A DNA stretch of 64,000 nucleotides from Azorinus chamasolen (Eukaryota > Mollusca > Bivalvia > Cardiida > Solecurtidae). This document shows positions 10,693-21,836 of the stretch, piece after piece. The notes beneath the pieces are model-generated. The model saw nothing but the letters and a program-made list of their open reading frames with translations, searched no databases and was not told where the DNA came from. The position numbers and the translations under genes were made by a program. The number at the start of each line of letters is the position of its first letter. The first letter of the stretch is position 1. The DNA is taken from positions 55,248,431-55,312,430 of the forward strand of contig OY755252.1 of the NCBI GenBank assembly GCA_963576725.1. Direction: 5' to 3'.

Positions 10693-13600
10693 ATGAGTGC
10701 AAAATAGATCTCGAATTTGTCAAATATGGAGGGTAACTGTATATACTGCACCACAACCGAGAATATGGAAAAATAGTCAAACAGGGAGAGCCACACACGG
10801 AATGACACCGCATCAAACACCATCTAACGAGAAACGATAAAGCCACAAGACAAAACAAAACAGGACGCATATCAAGACGAAACACATTAAACATTAAGCA
10901 TATTAAAAAACAAAATTGACCGTAGGGTGAAAGCAGGAGTGCCGCCTTGGAACGGTCAGCAGCCAAAAGCAATAAAAAAAATTGGCTACTGGGGGACTTG
11001 AACCTGGTTTATGGGTACCCAACCTCGTCCTTATCCCACTTTCACCAAAGTCAAAATGTAAATAAAATTCCCCCTCCAGACAACACCACAACATGCGTAA
11101 CGATGTATGCCAAAATGAAAATGATTTGAAAATGAACGTTATTAGAAGTAAACAAGCGACGTCATCATGTAAATGACGTCATAATTTAAAAGTACGGGAA
11201 AACAATTTGAAACACTTCTACTGCGACATTTAAAAGATCAATCGCAAGAAAATACAATTACCAGTGGATATTAATCATACACAACTGTTTTGTTTGCAAA
11301 AGAATAAACTTGACATCATAGGCATGTACTCGATGACTATTCAGGTCAGAGCAGCTGTGGAGTAGTCATTTGGGGTACGACAGAACTAGCAAAATACAAA
11401 TATCTAATTTCCTCCCTCCGTAAACGGGTTTCAGAGGGAATCTTCATAGAGTATTAAGCCTTTTCCGTCGTCGCACAAGTAAAGAGGAAAGCATAATGAC
11501 CAACTGTAAAGGGGTCGACCACCAAGCATGTAGTGTGCTGCAATATAGAGGGGTCATATCCTTTTTTAATGAATTGTTTTATACGTTTGACAAGCAAAGT
11601 ATCAAAATAAGTATGTCCAATAATTTTTCGAAGTTTGTAAATGACATCACCGTAAAACTCCGGATGTGAAATACCTAACTTTAGAAAAGTACGTAAATTA
11701 CAATTGTATTTGCTGATGAGTAGAATATTACGGTGGTAAAATTTTGAAAATGTTTTACGAAGTTTGTCATATCTGTAGCCCTGTTTTAGTAGTTTTTCAG
11801 TGATAATAAGGTTACGATTGTTAAAATCATCAACAGAGGAACAAGCTCTAGCAAAACGAATAAGCTGAGAAATGTATACACCGTAACATGTAGCTCGGGG
11901 AACATCCCCATCCAAATGAGGATAGTTAACTATTTTAAAATTAAAATCATCCCTTTTGTCATAAATTCCAGAAGAAATTGTTCCATTGTTTATAGATAAA
12001 TTTAAATCTAAAAAGGCTGCAGATATGTCAGAACTATTTGCTTTATTAAGCTTGAGTTCCCTAGGGTAAATTGAGGTTATCATAGAATCAAAGTATGGGT
12101 TATCAATATTAAAAATGTCGTCTAAATAACGTGCTGTATTGTTAAAGGCATTGATGACATCCGCCTGTGAATCGCTGTTAAGGTTAAGCATAAAATCCCG
12201 TTCATAACAAAACAAAAACAAGTCTGCAATTAAAGTTACAAACTTTCGATGGACTCGAACCCGGTGATCATATCTGTTTAGGCGGTAAGAAGTTAATGTT
12301 CAATATTTTCAATCGTCAGATTTCCTTGTTCTATTGCCATGCCATAGTTACAGATGTTAAAAAAATGAGCAACACGTCAGCCATTCTCCACGTTGTCTCC
12401 TTCCAAAGCTCGTCCTTTGACTCAAGAGTTGTGATTCGGAAACAAGTTATATGCATCAACCTGAAATACGACGAGATCAACATCAAAAGATATGGTACCG
12501 GAGCTGCTCCAAAAACTGAAATTATTGAACGAACAAGCAAGCTTTTGAATGAAAGTGGGGATATGAAGTTTAACTTAGTATCAAATAACTGTGAGCATTT
12601 TGCCCACTTTTGCTGCACAGGCGTTAAAAAAAGTAACCAAATTCAGGAGGTGAAACATTCTATTCTAGATATGATGAAAGATCTATTTCAAAAATTAACC
12701 GATCTAGTGATGAAGTTTGCAAAGGTGTCAGCCCCGGTCAAGAAAATATCTCTTGATCAATACCAAATACCTGCAATATACTTTGCACTCTGCATATACA
12801 GACAATATGAACTAACTATGGACTGGAAGAGACAACAAATTTGCAGCCAGTGTTTCATGCAGAGGACAAAGGACATATGGCTTCGATTTGTGATGAAGTT
12901 TGCATCAGCAAAAGCCGTTGTAATCATACATACTCTCGCAATTAGTACGGGTTTGAGTGGTGGGGCAGTTCTCGGTGTGACTGTGAAGCTGTTTATTTTG
13001 TCAGTCGCTTTGGTTATTTCTGCTCTGCTGAAAAGGTTGTTGTCGCCATTTAGAGGCAGAAGCGTTCTGATTAGAATATTAACACAAGAATTACGAGGCA
13101 ATGTGATATCTTTTAAGCATTTGGTCTGATGCATATCGGTATTGTAACAAAGATTGAAATCTACCCAGACACTGGTGAGACAAAAGGAAAAGTGTCTGTG
13201 ATACATTATTCTTCGGCAACGCAATTTGGTCAACGGAAGATTGTGGAGGAGGACATTGATGTTGACCTAACTAAAGCAACATATAAGAAGCACGACTATG
13301 TAGGCTACAGGGTCTACCCTCCCGATATTGTTATCCAGCGGGCCAGACAGAGACTTGATGAGACTAAATATAGAATTTTCTCAAACAGGTCATGTCATTT
13401 TTGCCACTGGGCTATGGTGAAAGAGGACGTTATTGATTATCCAAATTCAGTGCCTATTGACAGACAAAACTTCATACAATCTTGTGATCCTAGACAAAGT
13501 GTTTCCTCTTATCTACAAGTCCATATAGACCATAGCCAGAAACGGGTATTGTCTACTTCAACAATAACAAAACGCGAGGCTTGGATCAGAGACGAGGTGA

Positions 13601-14859
13601 AGAGAGGAGCAGTTGTTAGACTCCGTATAAATGGTCAGTTACACTACGGAATCACAACGGAAGTTACTCATGATATTGATTGTCCTTCCGTGTTCATAGC
13701 ATCTGTGATATATAGGGGACAAAGGAGGATGCTAACTGAAGAGTCAGTCGAAGTAGACCTGAGAAGTGACCATGTGTGGATCTATACCTACCCACTCTCG
13801 CATCAATATAGCCCTGAAGAAATCAGTACAAGAGCAAAGCAGAAGGTTGCTAAACAAGGCATAGGACTACTGGACAGGTCTTACAACGTTATGACAAAAA
13901 TAACCAAGAAAGAAAGGGATACACCGATAGAAGTTTTCACAGAATTGAGTCCTGGTGACATCATTATTTTCTACCACATGTCAAAAAGACGCGCCGCAGT
14001 CGTTTCAGACATAACTAAGATCAACTTTGATGCCAAAGAGGCCAATGTCAGCATTATCCATTATGCTTCCAATGGGTTGTTGCGTGCTAATACTGTGAAA
14101 GAAGAAACAGTAATAATGAACTTACGGTCAATGGAGGTTTTGGTCAGAAGTTATGAGGGTTTCGTCACTTACCCAAACAAACAAGTAGTCGAAAGAGCCC
14201 GAATGTGTATTGGAGAGCAGAAATATTCACGGTTTGGCAACACCTCCTGGAATCTTGTACACTGGGCGAAAGTGGTGAACAAACCGTCAATAATTACACC
14301 GTTGGATGATTATGTTGATGATAATCAGAACACAGAAGATGTGAACATTGGATTTGTAAGTGCAGGTAGTATGAAAACGGACAACAGTTTGAATGAAAAG
14401 ATGGGAAATGCAGACATGTACAAAACAAAAAAGGAAACAGATCTCACAGAATATCTTCTGTTACCTGAAGCAGGTGAATTATTTGGTTACTTTCGAAGAC
14501 AACTGATACGGCGATGGAGAGATTTCAAACCGGGAACAATCGTGGAGTTTAAGCAATCCATTCGCAAGAGAAAAGCAATATTGTCTGACTCTGATGAGGA
14601 AAGAGGTACTATTACCACGATACACTACAAAAACAGCGGCGTGCATGACATCGTAGTAGAAGAAACAATGCAACTGAATTTGAAACGTGACCATATTTGG
14701 ATGTACGTTTGCGATCCTACAAAGGTGAACAAACCAGACATAATCCTTGAAAATGCCCGCAGGTATTGCTCACAAAGGAAACTTGCTCTTAGATCTGGAA
14801 GTTGGGACTTTTGTAAGAAATGTGTGTTGAAAAAAGAATATTTGAATGATGGATAAACA
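10693..14859 (+). pseudogene. LRAT-domain multi-repeat gene, copy 1 (disrupted)
   Basis: Homologue of the intact gene at 35,188-37,929. Three lesions are visible. (1) The fifth codon after the ATG at 10,693 is TAG where copy 2 has GAG. (2) A 1,472-bp Naiad fragment (10,764-12,235) splits codons ~24-25. (3) A 1-nt deletion near 13,120 shifts the frame, giving a stop at 13,127-13,129. Downstream of the insertion two long frames persist: 12,296-13,129 (LRAT domain with SNNCEHFAHFC and two membrane segments) and 13,129-14,856 (four degenerate LRAT-like repeats). Two in-frame deletions (18 and 12 nt) relative to copy 2 lie near 12,730 and 12,780. Codon use and the catalytic motif look preserved, so inactivation appears recent. 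An alternative start at 12,296 would give a truncated LRAT protein, but it would lack the residues before MFNIFN. Confidence 0.85.
10764..12235 (-). mobile_element. Naiad subfamily B insertion in LRAT copy 1
   Basis: A 5'-truncated element with a minus RT frame of 255 codons at 11,454-12,221 (starts at FLFCYERDFM, has RYLDDIF, ends ATTEKA). Comparison with the intact LRAT gene defines both junctions: ACCGAGAA at the left, and a GTTACAAAC continuation at the right with AAG microhomology (12,233-12,235). No long target duplication is visible. The 3' part is nearly identical to 917-2,003. It contains TGACGTCA at 11,174-11,181. Confidence 0.9.
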
Positions 14860-15356
14860 TAATGACAACAGACTGATTTATACCTGTACGAACAAACAAC
14901 ATTTTAAAGCACTGGTTTCAAATCGTACACAAGACGAAACTGCAGTCAAACATAAGCAAATGGAATATACACTTATAAGAGGTTAAGTACTATCTTTAGT
15001 AAATACATCGAAAGGCGTTTGAATGAGGTCTCTGGTTCACTGTGGGCGTTCGAATAATAGATCTAGTCGTAGATCTAGTCACTACCATCACCAAATCCTT
15101 AGAAAACAAATGAAAACCTTTTACACGAGTACCATGCCCAAGAATAATGTACATGTCTCGATTTTCTGATGAGTTCCAACAGTTTGTATTAGAATGTATA
15201 CAACCCATCTGGGGAAATATAGTCTTATCGGTCAAAGTCGCAATTCTCCACTAAATCTCCATAGAATTGTATCATCTATATAACACCATTTAGAGACATG
15301 ACTGACATACATGTGAATATTATTGTTTTGCTCTTGCATTGCAATATGATGAAGTT

Positions 15357-15509
15357 ATCCATATTCCCCCTATTGTATGTTTGTTTTGTCTTTGTGCGTC
15401 TCTTGATATTTTTATAGTTATGTACATTTGCTGTTTCCTTGTGTTGCTGTTCGGGCGACTGTTTGTTCTGTATGTGGTGTTTCCTGTATGACTCATTTTG
15501 TACTTTTAT
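15357..15509 (+). mobile_element. Solo Naiad terminal unit (truncated)
   Basis: It runs from CCATATTCCCCCTATTGTAT to TTTTGTACTTTTA and matches the terminal units at 5,487 and 6,991 in reverse. Unit 2 lacks it, so it is a post-duplication insertion. Flanking TTAT occurs at both ends (possible 4-bp target duplication). Confidence 0.65.
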
Positions 15510-15574
15510 GAAACATCAACGTGCCGAAAAAGTAATCCTGAAAAGCCCTGTAAACACGGAGATCATTCTTACAG

Positions 15575-15930
15575 AAATATCGTGGTTCAACAGTACATAT
15601 TTCTGTAAGAATGATGTTGGATTATCTCGAGATATCGTGGTTCAACAGTACATATCTCGAATTTCAAGCGGTCATATACTTCGAGATTCGATCATACCAT
15701 TTCTAATCTGAACAAATTCTCAATTACGCAGCTTAATACAGCTAAAAAATAATACTGAAAGCTCCTGCTGTAGCTTTCAGCATTACTTTAGACCTGCATT
15801 AAGCTATCACATGTGTTTCTAGATATTCGTAGTGATACCCTTCAGAACAACATTTTGAAAGGACCGAACATTTGCATAGAGTTATCCCGAAGTTCGAGTT
15901 ATATGAGTTCGAGATATCATCTGTATATGA
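15575..15930. mobile_element. P6 palindromic MITE (pogo/Tc1-like), shared with unit 2
   Basis: Degenerate relative of 39,147-39,452 and 41,805-42,138. The central hairpin is CTGAAAGCTCCTGCTG / AGCTTTCAG near 15,757-15,782, and the right end reads TTCGAGATATCATCTGTA. It occupies the same position in unit 2, so it inserted before the segmental duplication. Confidence 0.55.
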
Positions 15931-16287
15931 CATGTGGAAAATACATGTACATGTATCGCCAACATTGTACGTTGTGTTCACTTATCTCCGTATCAATTTA
16001 CATTGTAAGTTGGGGGTCAGATTTTTTCCGAGTTAGGTTTTTGACACTTTAACGTTTCCACATTTCCAGGAGAGAAAGAGTAATAGGTACCTGTATGCCG
16101 GTCATTTCTGTAAGCAGTATATAGATCATAAAGATCGGTAGATATTTGGTACAAAAATGCAATGTTGATTGACTGAGATGGTTATATTCTGTCAGCCTCG
16201 TTTACCTTCTAATATATATGTAATCGAAACCAAATCGACACGAATGACTTGATTTATGCCTCGAATACCTATGGCGTTAGCTGCATG

Positions 16288-16470
16288 GCCTGTTTTATCT
16301 GAAGCGTGGTCATATTTGAGTGTACAATTGCGATCTTAAAGAGGTGAACACACCATACGTAATCCATGAAAATATCCTCAAGTGCCACATGAAATTTGCT
16401 CATAAATTTAGAAGTTGAGACGTATGGGAACTATGTCTTAAAAGGAGAATATTTGTGAAAAATGATTGCC
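16288..16470 (+). pseudogene. Decayed 3' fragment of an additional LRAT-type paralogue
   Basis: The nucleotides align to the last repeat of the LRAT gene: CGTGGTCATATTTG, GCGATCTTAAAGAGGTGAAC, CCATGAAAATATCCTCA and then a remnant of GGAAGTTGGGAC. Stops and gaps interrupt the frame. The equivalent remnant lies at 39,930-40,085, so it predates the segmental duplication. It implies an ancestral array of at least two LRAT genes. Confidence 0.6.
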
Positions 16471-16869
16471 AGTCATGTGTAAGGAACGTCACATCATTAC
16501 TCTGAGTGAATCAATATTTAACCTTCTGCACTCTGAGCAATTGTCGTCTTCAAATATTTTCATCAGCTTCCACTCAATATATACATTTTCTTCCATGTTT
16601 TCCAAAACAAGTATCAGTCTGACAGTTTTTATCCTTGTGAGAGGCCGATTCAAACTATTTGCACATGTAATCACAAATATACAGTAACCATTTACACCAT
16701 GGATGTTTAAGCAAGAAATAATGATATTATTAATATTATCGACTTGAATACGTGTCCTGTCAATATGTATTTTTATCATGACATAAACTAGTATCAGATT
16801 TATATTGCATGATTATCATAAGCAAATAGAGCAGATAGTTATTAAAAAGTACCTAATTATAGTCTACTT

Positions 16870-17135
16870 TCAGTCCGAATGACCCCTCAGCCGACTGTAC
16901 ATTTACTCCCCTGGTAATTGAGTCATTGAGCACTGCTAATATATGGCGCAATTATGCAGCCGCAGTCCCGGCTAGTGACCCTCACAGGTACCCATTTAAC
17001 CCCTGAGTGGAGAGGAGGTGCGGGTGGGAGACACTGAAAAGCGTCTCTGAAATTTCCGGGAGGGGCCGGGATTTGAGCCCCGGACCTCCGGACTGATAGT
17101 CAAGCGCTTTGCCACTAGACCACCGCACACCACCC
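16870..17135 (-). mobile_element. tRNA-derived SINE
   Basis: On the minus strand the 5' end resembles a tRNA: A box TGGTCTAGTGGCAAAGC (17,106-17,124) and B box GGGCTCAAATCCC (17,068-17,080) about 30 nt apart. A ~190-bp unrelated body follows, ending near CAGTCGGCTGAGGGG. The length and layout fit a mollusc SINE. I cannot assign the family. Confidence 0.7.
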
Positions 17136-17654
17136 TTATCTGGATCAACTCTATTTATAAATGCATTAAACGTGTCACCATTTTATGACTTATTATTCTC
17201 CAGTAGGTTTTATGATTTTGGATCTATATCCCATATATTATCTCGATGTAAATGAGATGTGGGTCCGGCAACTGATCTCTTGTCTCGGCGCCATATAATG
17301 TTGCAGTGCTGTAAAATCCAACTCACTCGTTCACTTACGTTTTAGAGAACAAATTAATGAACGTCCACTCTGAAACTTAAAGCAGATGACAATGTATGTA
17401 GACAAAAGAGGTAAGAGCCTATGGTTGTATTGTTCTCTTTGACTGTAATATGTTGCTTTCTATTTTAAATGTTCATGGTCTTTAGTCCTCTATATCACTG
17501 TTGTATCCTTCCCCTCTTTTAAAATTCAGACACCAACGCATGGTCGTTTATTCACCCCTATCATATGTATGTGGGGGTCGCGGAGGCCCCCTGTTGTACA
17601 ATAATAAATAGCAAATAATACATTCATTAAGTTTACCATGCTAATACGTTGTTT

Positions 17655-18200
17655 GTTTTCAGCTCACCTGAGCTGAAGGCCCAGGATGAGCTATTGTGAC
17701 CGCGATCAGTCCGGCGTCCGTCGTCCGTCGTCCATCCGCATTTTCAAACGACATCTCTTCTGAAACCGCTAACCCGATTTTAACCAATTTTTGTCAGAAG
17801 CATCAGTGGCTAGGGGGACGAATTATTGTTCACATTATGTCCCCCGAACCAAAAATGGCCCCGCCCAAGGGCGTATCAGTTTTTCACAGGAAAAACTGTA
17901 AACATCTTCTCTGAAACTGTAAGGCTTAGACCTTTGATATTTGGTATGTAGCATCATCTAATGGTCCTCTACAAAGATTGTTCAAATTATGACCCCGGAC
18001 TAAAAATTGCCCGTCCAAGGGCTTATCAGTTTTTCATAGGAAAATCTTTAAAACTCTTCTTCACTGAATCTGTAAGGCCTAGAGCTTTGATATTTGGTAT
18101 GTAATATGATCTAATGGTCCTCTACAAATTTTGTTCAAATTATGATCCACTGGGCAAAGACGGCTCTGGGGCTTATCAGCTTTTCATAGGAAAACGGGTA
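17655..18200. repeat. Bivalve-type interspersed repeat with internal ~150-bp direct repeats
   Basis: It starts AGCTCACCTGAGCTGAAGG. It contains three diverged copies of a block with GGGCGTATCAGTTTTTCA / GATATTTGGTATGTA and TGGTCCTCTACAAA. A related opening occurs at 49,945 (GCCAAGGTGAGCTATT). No coding capacity. Family unknown to me. Confidence 0.6.
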
Positions 18201-18302
18201 CGGGTACCACTGCTCACCCTTTGCATGATCGTAAGAAGCGACTAATATGGTTTTAATGTTAACTGGAGTGTCTTCATCTCTGATCCTCAAGCAGGTGTTA
18301 AT

Positions 18303-18436
18303 GTTTTGGATCCATACCCCATTTTATCTTTTATGTAAATGTGTATGGTCTTTAGTTCCCTATGTAACGTTTTTGGATCCATACCCCATTTTATCTTTTA
18401 TGTAAATGTGTATGGTCTTTAGTTCCCTATGTAACG
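18303..18436. repeat. 67-bp perfect tandem duplication
   Basis: The block TTGGATCCATACCCC through CCCTATGTAACG occurs twice at a 67-bp spacing with essentially no differences, indicating a recent duplication. Confidence 0.85.
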
Positions 18437-18971
18437 TTTGTAACACCCCCTCTTTGCAAAACAGAGACATCAGCTGGTGCTTGTTTAATCTGCCCATCAT
18501 AGGTGTGTGAGGGCTGGGCAGGGACAACGACATACATACCGCACAATACATGTTTTATGTAAGTAAATAACAAATGGTGCATTTTTGTGTTAATATGCTG
18601 TAATATGTTTTCTATTTAAATGTTTATGGTCTTCAGTCCCCTATCTTATAGTTCCCCCTCTCACCATTTTGAAAAAAATGAGATTGGTGCTCGTTTATTC
18701 TCCTTATCATCTATAAGTATGCTAAGGTCCACCTTACATACTGTATAATAGTGTTTTATATAGCAAATCATGCATTCATTATGTTTAACATGCTAAGATG
18801 TTCTTGTTTGGCATTTACTACATAGTGATAATAATTAACAAGTATTAAACAGTATGTTATAATTAGTCATACTATGTACATTATGCTGTAAATCTCTTGA
18901 CAATCATTTATGGATATGTATGTCAGGTCAGAACGCCTGATGTGGTTGTAAATTAATGCATTTTCAAGAAT

Positions 18972-19097
18972 AGCTCCTTTATTTCTCCACCAAACCCTAT
19001 GCTGTGACCACTCTTTAGAATCATATCAAACAAATCCAATGGTGTGACCAGTCTTTAGAATCGTCTCTAAGACAACATAGGGTTTGGTGGAGATATA
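18972..19097. mobile_element. P4 palindromic MITE
   Basis: Inverted arms TTTCTCCACCAAACCCTATG and CATAGGGTTTGGTGGAGA, with GACCACTCTTTAGAATC inside. Other copies: 32,415-32,524, 46,803-46,893, 55,927-56,024 and 58,979-59,083. The mobile class is not determined. Confidence 0.75.
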
Positions 19098-19224
19098 ACA
19101 AATTTACTATTTGAGTTCACACCTTTATCGTTCACTCTGTATGCACGTGTGTACTTATCTATAAATGAGGTATGGTAGTGTTATTAAAACACACCAAAAC
19201 ACACACATTTACACACATCTATAT

Positions 19225-20330
19225 TGCTTTTCATATCCCCCTTTTGAAGAAAAAATGGGGGTATATTGCTTTGCACGTGTCGGTCGGTTGGTCTGTCGGT
19301 CGGTCTGTCGGTCGGTCAGTAGATAGAACGTTTTCCGATCAATAACTGATAAACGGCTTGGCGTAGAATCTTCAAACTTGCTGGGGTGGTTGGTCATGAC
19401 CACTAGATAAGCCCTATTGTTTTTAATGTCACTAGGTCAAAGGTCAAGGTCACCATGACCTTAACTGATGAACTGTTTTACGATCAGCAACAGTTCAAGG
19501 GTTTGGCTTAGGATCTTCAAACTTGCTGTGGTGGTTGGTCATGACCACTAAATGGCCCTATGTTTTAGGTCACTATGTCAAAGGTCAAGGTCACCATGAC
19601 CTTAATTGGTGAAATGGTTTCCGATCAATAACAATTCAAGGGTTTGGCTTATGATCTTAAAACTTGCTTTGGTGGTTGCTCATGACTTCTACCAGTGGTG
19701 TTTTTGCTACTGACCGTGCCAAGGCGGTACTCTCTTTGTCACCCTTCCTTTTGTTTGCCTTGCGTCTTTGTGCTTGTGATTTGTTCATGTGTGGAACGTT
19801 TGTCCCTGGTTCTTGTGTGTCTTTTGGTGTTTTCTGTGTTCATTTCGTGTGTGTGTGTGCGTTTGGGTGTGTGGTTGTGTGTGTGTGTGTGTGGCATGCT
19901 GTCTATCGGTGTTTTGGTGGTGGTTGCGTCTTGCATGTGGCTTTGCCTGCTTGACTTTACTACTTTTCCCACTTCTAGATGGCCCCTACTGTTTTTTTGG
20001 TCAATATGTCAAAGGTGATGGCCACCGTGACCTAAACTGATGAAATGGTTACCGAATAATAACTGCTCAATGGTTTGGCTTAGGATCTTCAAACTTGCTG
20101 TGGTGATTGGTCATGGTCACTAGATGACCCCTATCATTTTGAGGTCACCATGTAAAAAGTAAAGGTCACCATGACCTTAACTGGTGAAATGGTTTCCGAT
20201 CAATAACTGCTCAATAGTTTGGCTTAGGATCTTCAAACTTCCCGTGGTGGTTGGTCATGACCACTAGATGGCCCCTATAGTTTTTGAGGTTACTAGGTCA
20301 AAGGTCAGTGGGTCTGGGGTGTATACATGT
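19225..20330. repeat. Tandem ~145-bp repeat carrying perfect ERE-type palindromes
   Basis: About seven diverged units each contain TTCCGATCAATAACTG, GGATCTTCAAACTTGCT and GGTGGTTGGTCATGACCACT. Several carry AGGTCACCATGACCT, a perfect inverted repeat of AGGTCA with a 3-bp spacer (19,447-19,461; 19,588-19,602; 20,163-20,177), preceded by further AGGTCA half sites. The left end has a GTCGGTCG-type simple repeat. A Naiad-related unit is inserted at 19,692-19,970. Confidence 0.8.
19692..19970 (+). mobile_element. Independent 279-bp Naiad-related terminal unit with 7-bp target duplication
   Basis: Flanked by ACTTCTA on both sides (19,685-19,691 and 19,971-19,977) within the tandem repeat, which otherwise continues across it. 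It begins CCAGTGGTGTTTTTGC, has ACCGTGCCAAGGCGGTACT and a GT-rich middle, and ends CTACTTTTCCC. It closely matches 2,185-2,476. It carries no RT, so it moved as a non-autonomous unit or an extreme 5' truncation. Confidence 0.75.
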
Positions 20331-21434
20331 TTTACAAACAGCTCTTGTTTGTATTGAGATGAAAAACTTGTTTGTCGGAATCCATAAAAGATGACACTTC
20401 AAAGCAGATGTTTATATCATTTCTGATTAAATACCAGTTATTTTGAAAGCAAGTGTGTTTGGTATATTGTTCTGGTACTGCCTGTGTAATATATGAACTG
20501 TTTGTGTTTAGAGAGTAGTCTGTCATATGTCAAGATCTACAATTAGCATGTATATATCCTAAATTGTAATATGTGAACATTTTTGCTAAGAGAGTAGATT
20601 ATTATATGTGTACCATTTACATGTATAGATCCTAAAATTACATTATCAAAGTAACAATCATTTTGGTGCCTGATGAGACGTCGATTAAAACTATTTGCAT
20701 ATATATTCGCAGATTTGAGTGCCTCGCTAGGGTGTAAACTATTCTTACACTGGTTGTATGCAATAACCCTTTACTTCATGAATGTTTAGGCAAGAAATAA
20801 TGACACCATGAATACTAATTGAATGAATTCACGTTATGGTACTATGAGCAGAATCTATACTGTCAGATGTATTTTACATGTGTATCCTAAGAAAACAGAG
20901 CAGACCCTGATCAGATAGATCTTATAAGAGTCGTCTGATCTGGGTCTACTCTGTATGTAAAGCGATTAAAAAAGTATGTATCGATCTGTTTGCAAAGGCG
21001 TTAAAGGTTAAACGTTTAAATACAAATTTGAAAAAAAAAAAACTCAGGTAGATGATATTTTCGATACATGTAGTTCGATGCCGAAGTCAACGGAAAGTCA
21101 CTCCTTAGGCATGCTGCAATGGACGAACATGTGATTAGATTAACAGTTTGGAACAAGATTAGACGCAGAGTTACAACATGATCCAAACTGTTTGTCCCAC
21201 CACTTACGTTTTAGAAAACAAACTGTAGAAAAGTCCAGTCTGAAACTTAAAAAATGACATTGTTTACAGACAAACTTTGTTTGGAATCAAAAGAGTTAAA
21301 ATAGGGTAGACGTCAGGCAGAAAACGTTTAAAGATTACGATAGGCCAATGATTTCGCCCGACATAGGTTTTTGAGGGTCGGTGATTGATATCGTCCAATA
21401 CATGTTTTATACAAGTACATGTAGATCTAAATAG
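20331..21434. other. Non-coding unit of the low-copy array with one P1 palindrome
   Basis: Contains landmarks of the array and a P1 hairpin at 20,892-20,958 (ACAGAGCAGACCCTGATCAG, then CTGGGTCTACTCTG). No gene seen. Confidence 0.6.
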
Positions 21435-21836
21435 TGTAACAGCGAGGCTGTTAGGTATATACGCACTATAAACTCTCCTTGCCGGGGAGCTAGCTCTTTG
21501 ACGACGTGGTTTAAGTGCTTGGAAATGTTGAAAGGGATTACCGATGGTGCACGTTACAATTGGTGGCAGCGGTGGGATGAAGACAATTGCCGGACTGGAA
21601 TTGCCTCACCCACGGTAATTTCCCAGGCCAAATCTCGGGTCGAGATTTCTCGGACGGGAAAGTAATGTAACAGCGAGGCTGTTAGGTATATAAGCACTAT
21701 AAACTCTCCTTGCCGGGGAGCTAGCTCTTTGACGAAGTGGTTTAAGTGCTTGGAAATGTTGCAAAGTTAAGCAACAGTATGTGCGGCTACTGACTGGATG
21801 CGCGACCGCCAGGGATTGCCGATGATGCACGTTACA
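21435..21836 (+). mobile_element. TRIM-like miniature LTR retrotransposon
   Basis: Two direct repeats, 21,435-21,558 and 21,666-21,836, both begin TGTAACAGCGAGGCTG and end GCACGTTACA (TG...CA, with TGTAAC/GTTACA ends). The first lacks ~50 bp present in the second. The 107-bp interior starts 2 bp after the LTR with TGGTGGCAGCGGTGGGAT, a plausible primer binding site, and ends with the purine-rich GGACGGGAAAGTAA before the second LTR. There is no coding sequence. No clear target duplication (AATAG versus GTAAT). Confidence 0.8.

Larger units (their letters stand above)
14860..16287. other. 3' flank of LRAT copy 1
   Basis: Collinear with 37,930-39,930 of unit 2 but shorter: it has one copy of the 31-bp word and one copy of the 48-bp word that are tandemly amplified in unit 2. 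It contains a Naiad terminal unit (15,357-15,509) and a P6 MITE (15,575-15,930). No gene is supported. Confidence 0.7.
10330..16800 (+). repeat. Segmental duplication unit 1 (LRAT locus 1)
   Basis: Collinear with 34,240-40,620. Shared landmarks include the 5' flank (AGTTTGAAAATTAGGA), the whole LRAT-type coding region, the 3' flank (CAAATGAAAACCT), a P6 MITE, an LRAT 3' remnant and the words GAACACACCATACGTAATCC. Unit 1 has gained two Naiad insertions that unit 2 lacks (10,764-12,235 and 15,357-15,509). Confidence 0.85.

Noticed and set aside
12296..13129. Functional short LRAT protein from locus 1
   Set aside because: The frame begins only after a transposon, lacks the conserved N-terminus and ends by frameshift; treated as part of a pseudogene.
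17060..17130. tRNA gene
   Set aside because: The A and B boxes are good, but the arms do not form a tRNA, and the sequence continues into a SINE body.
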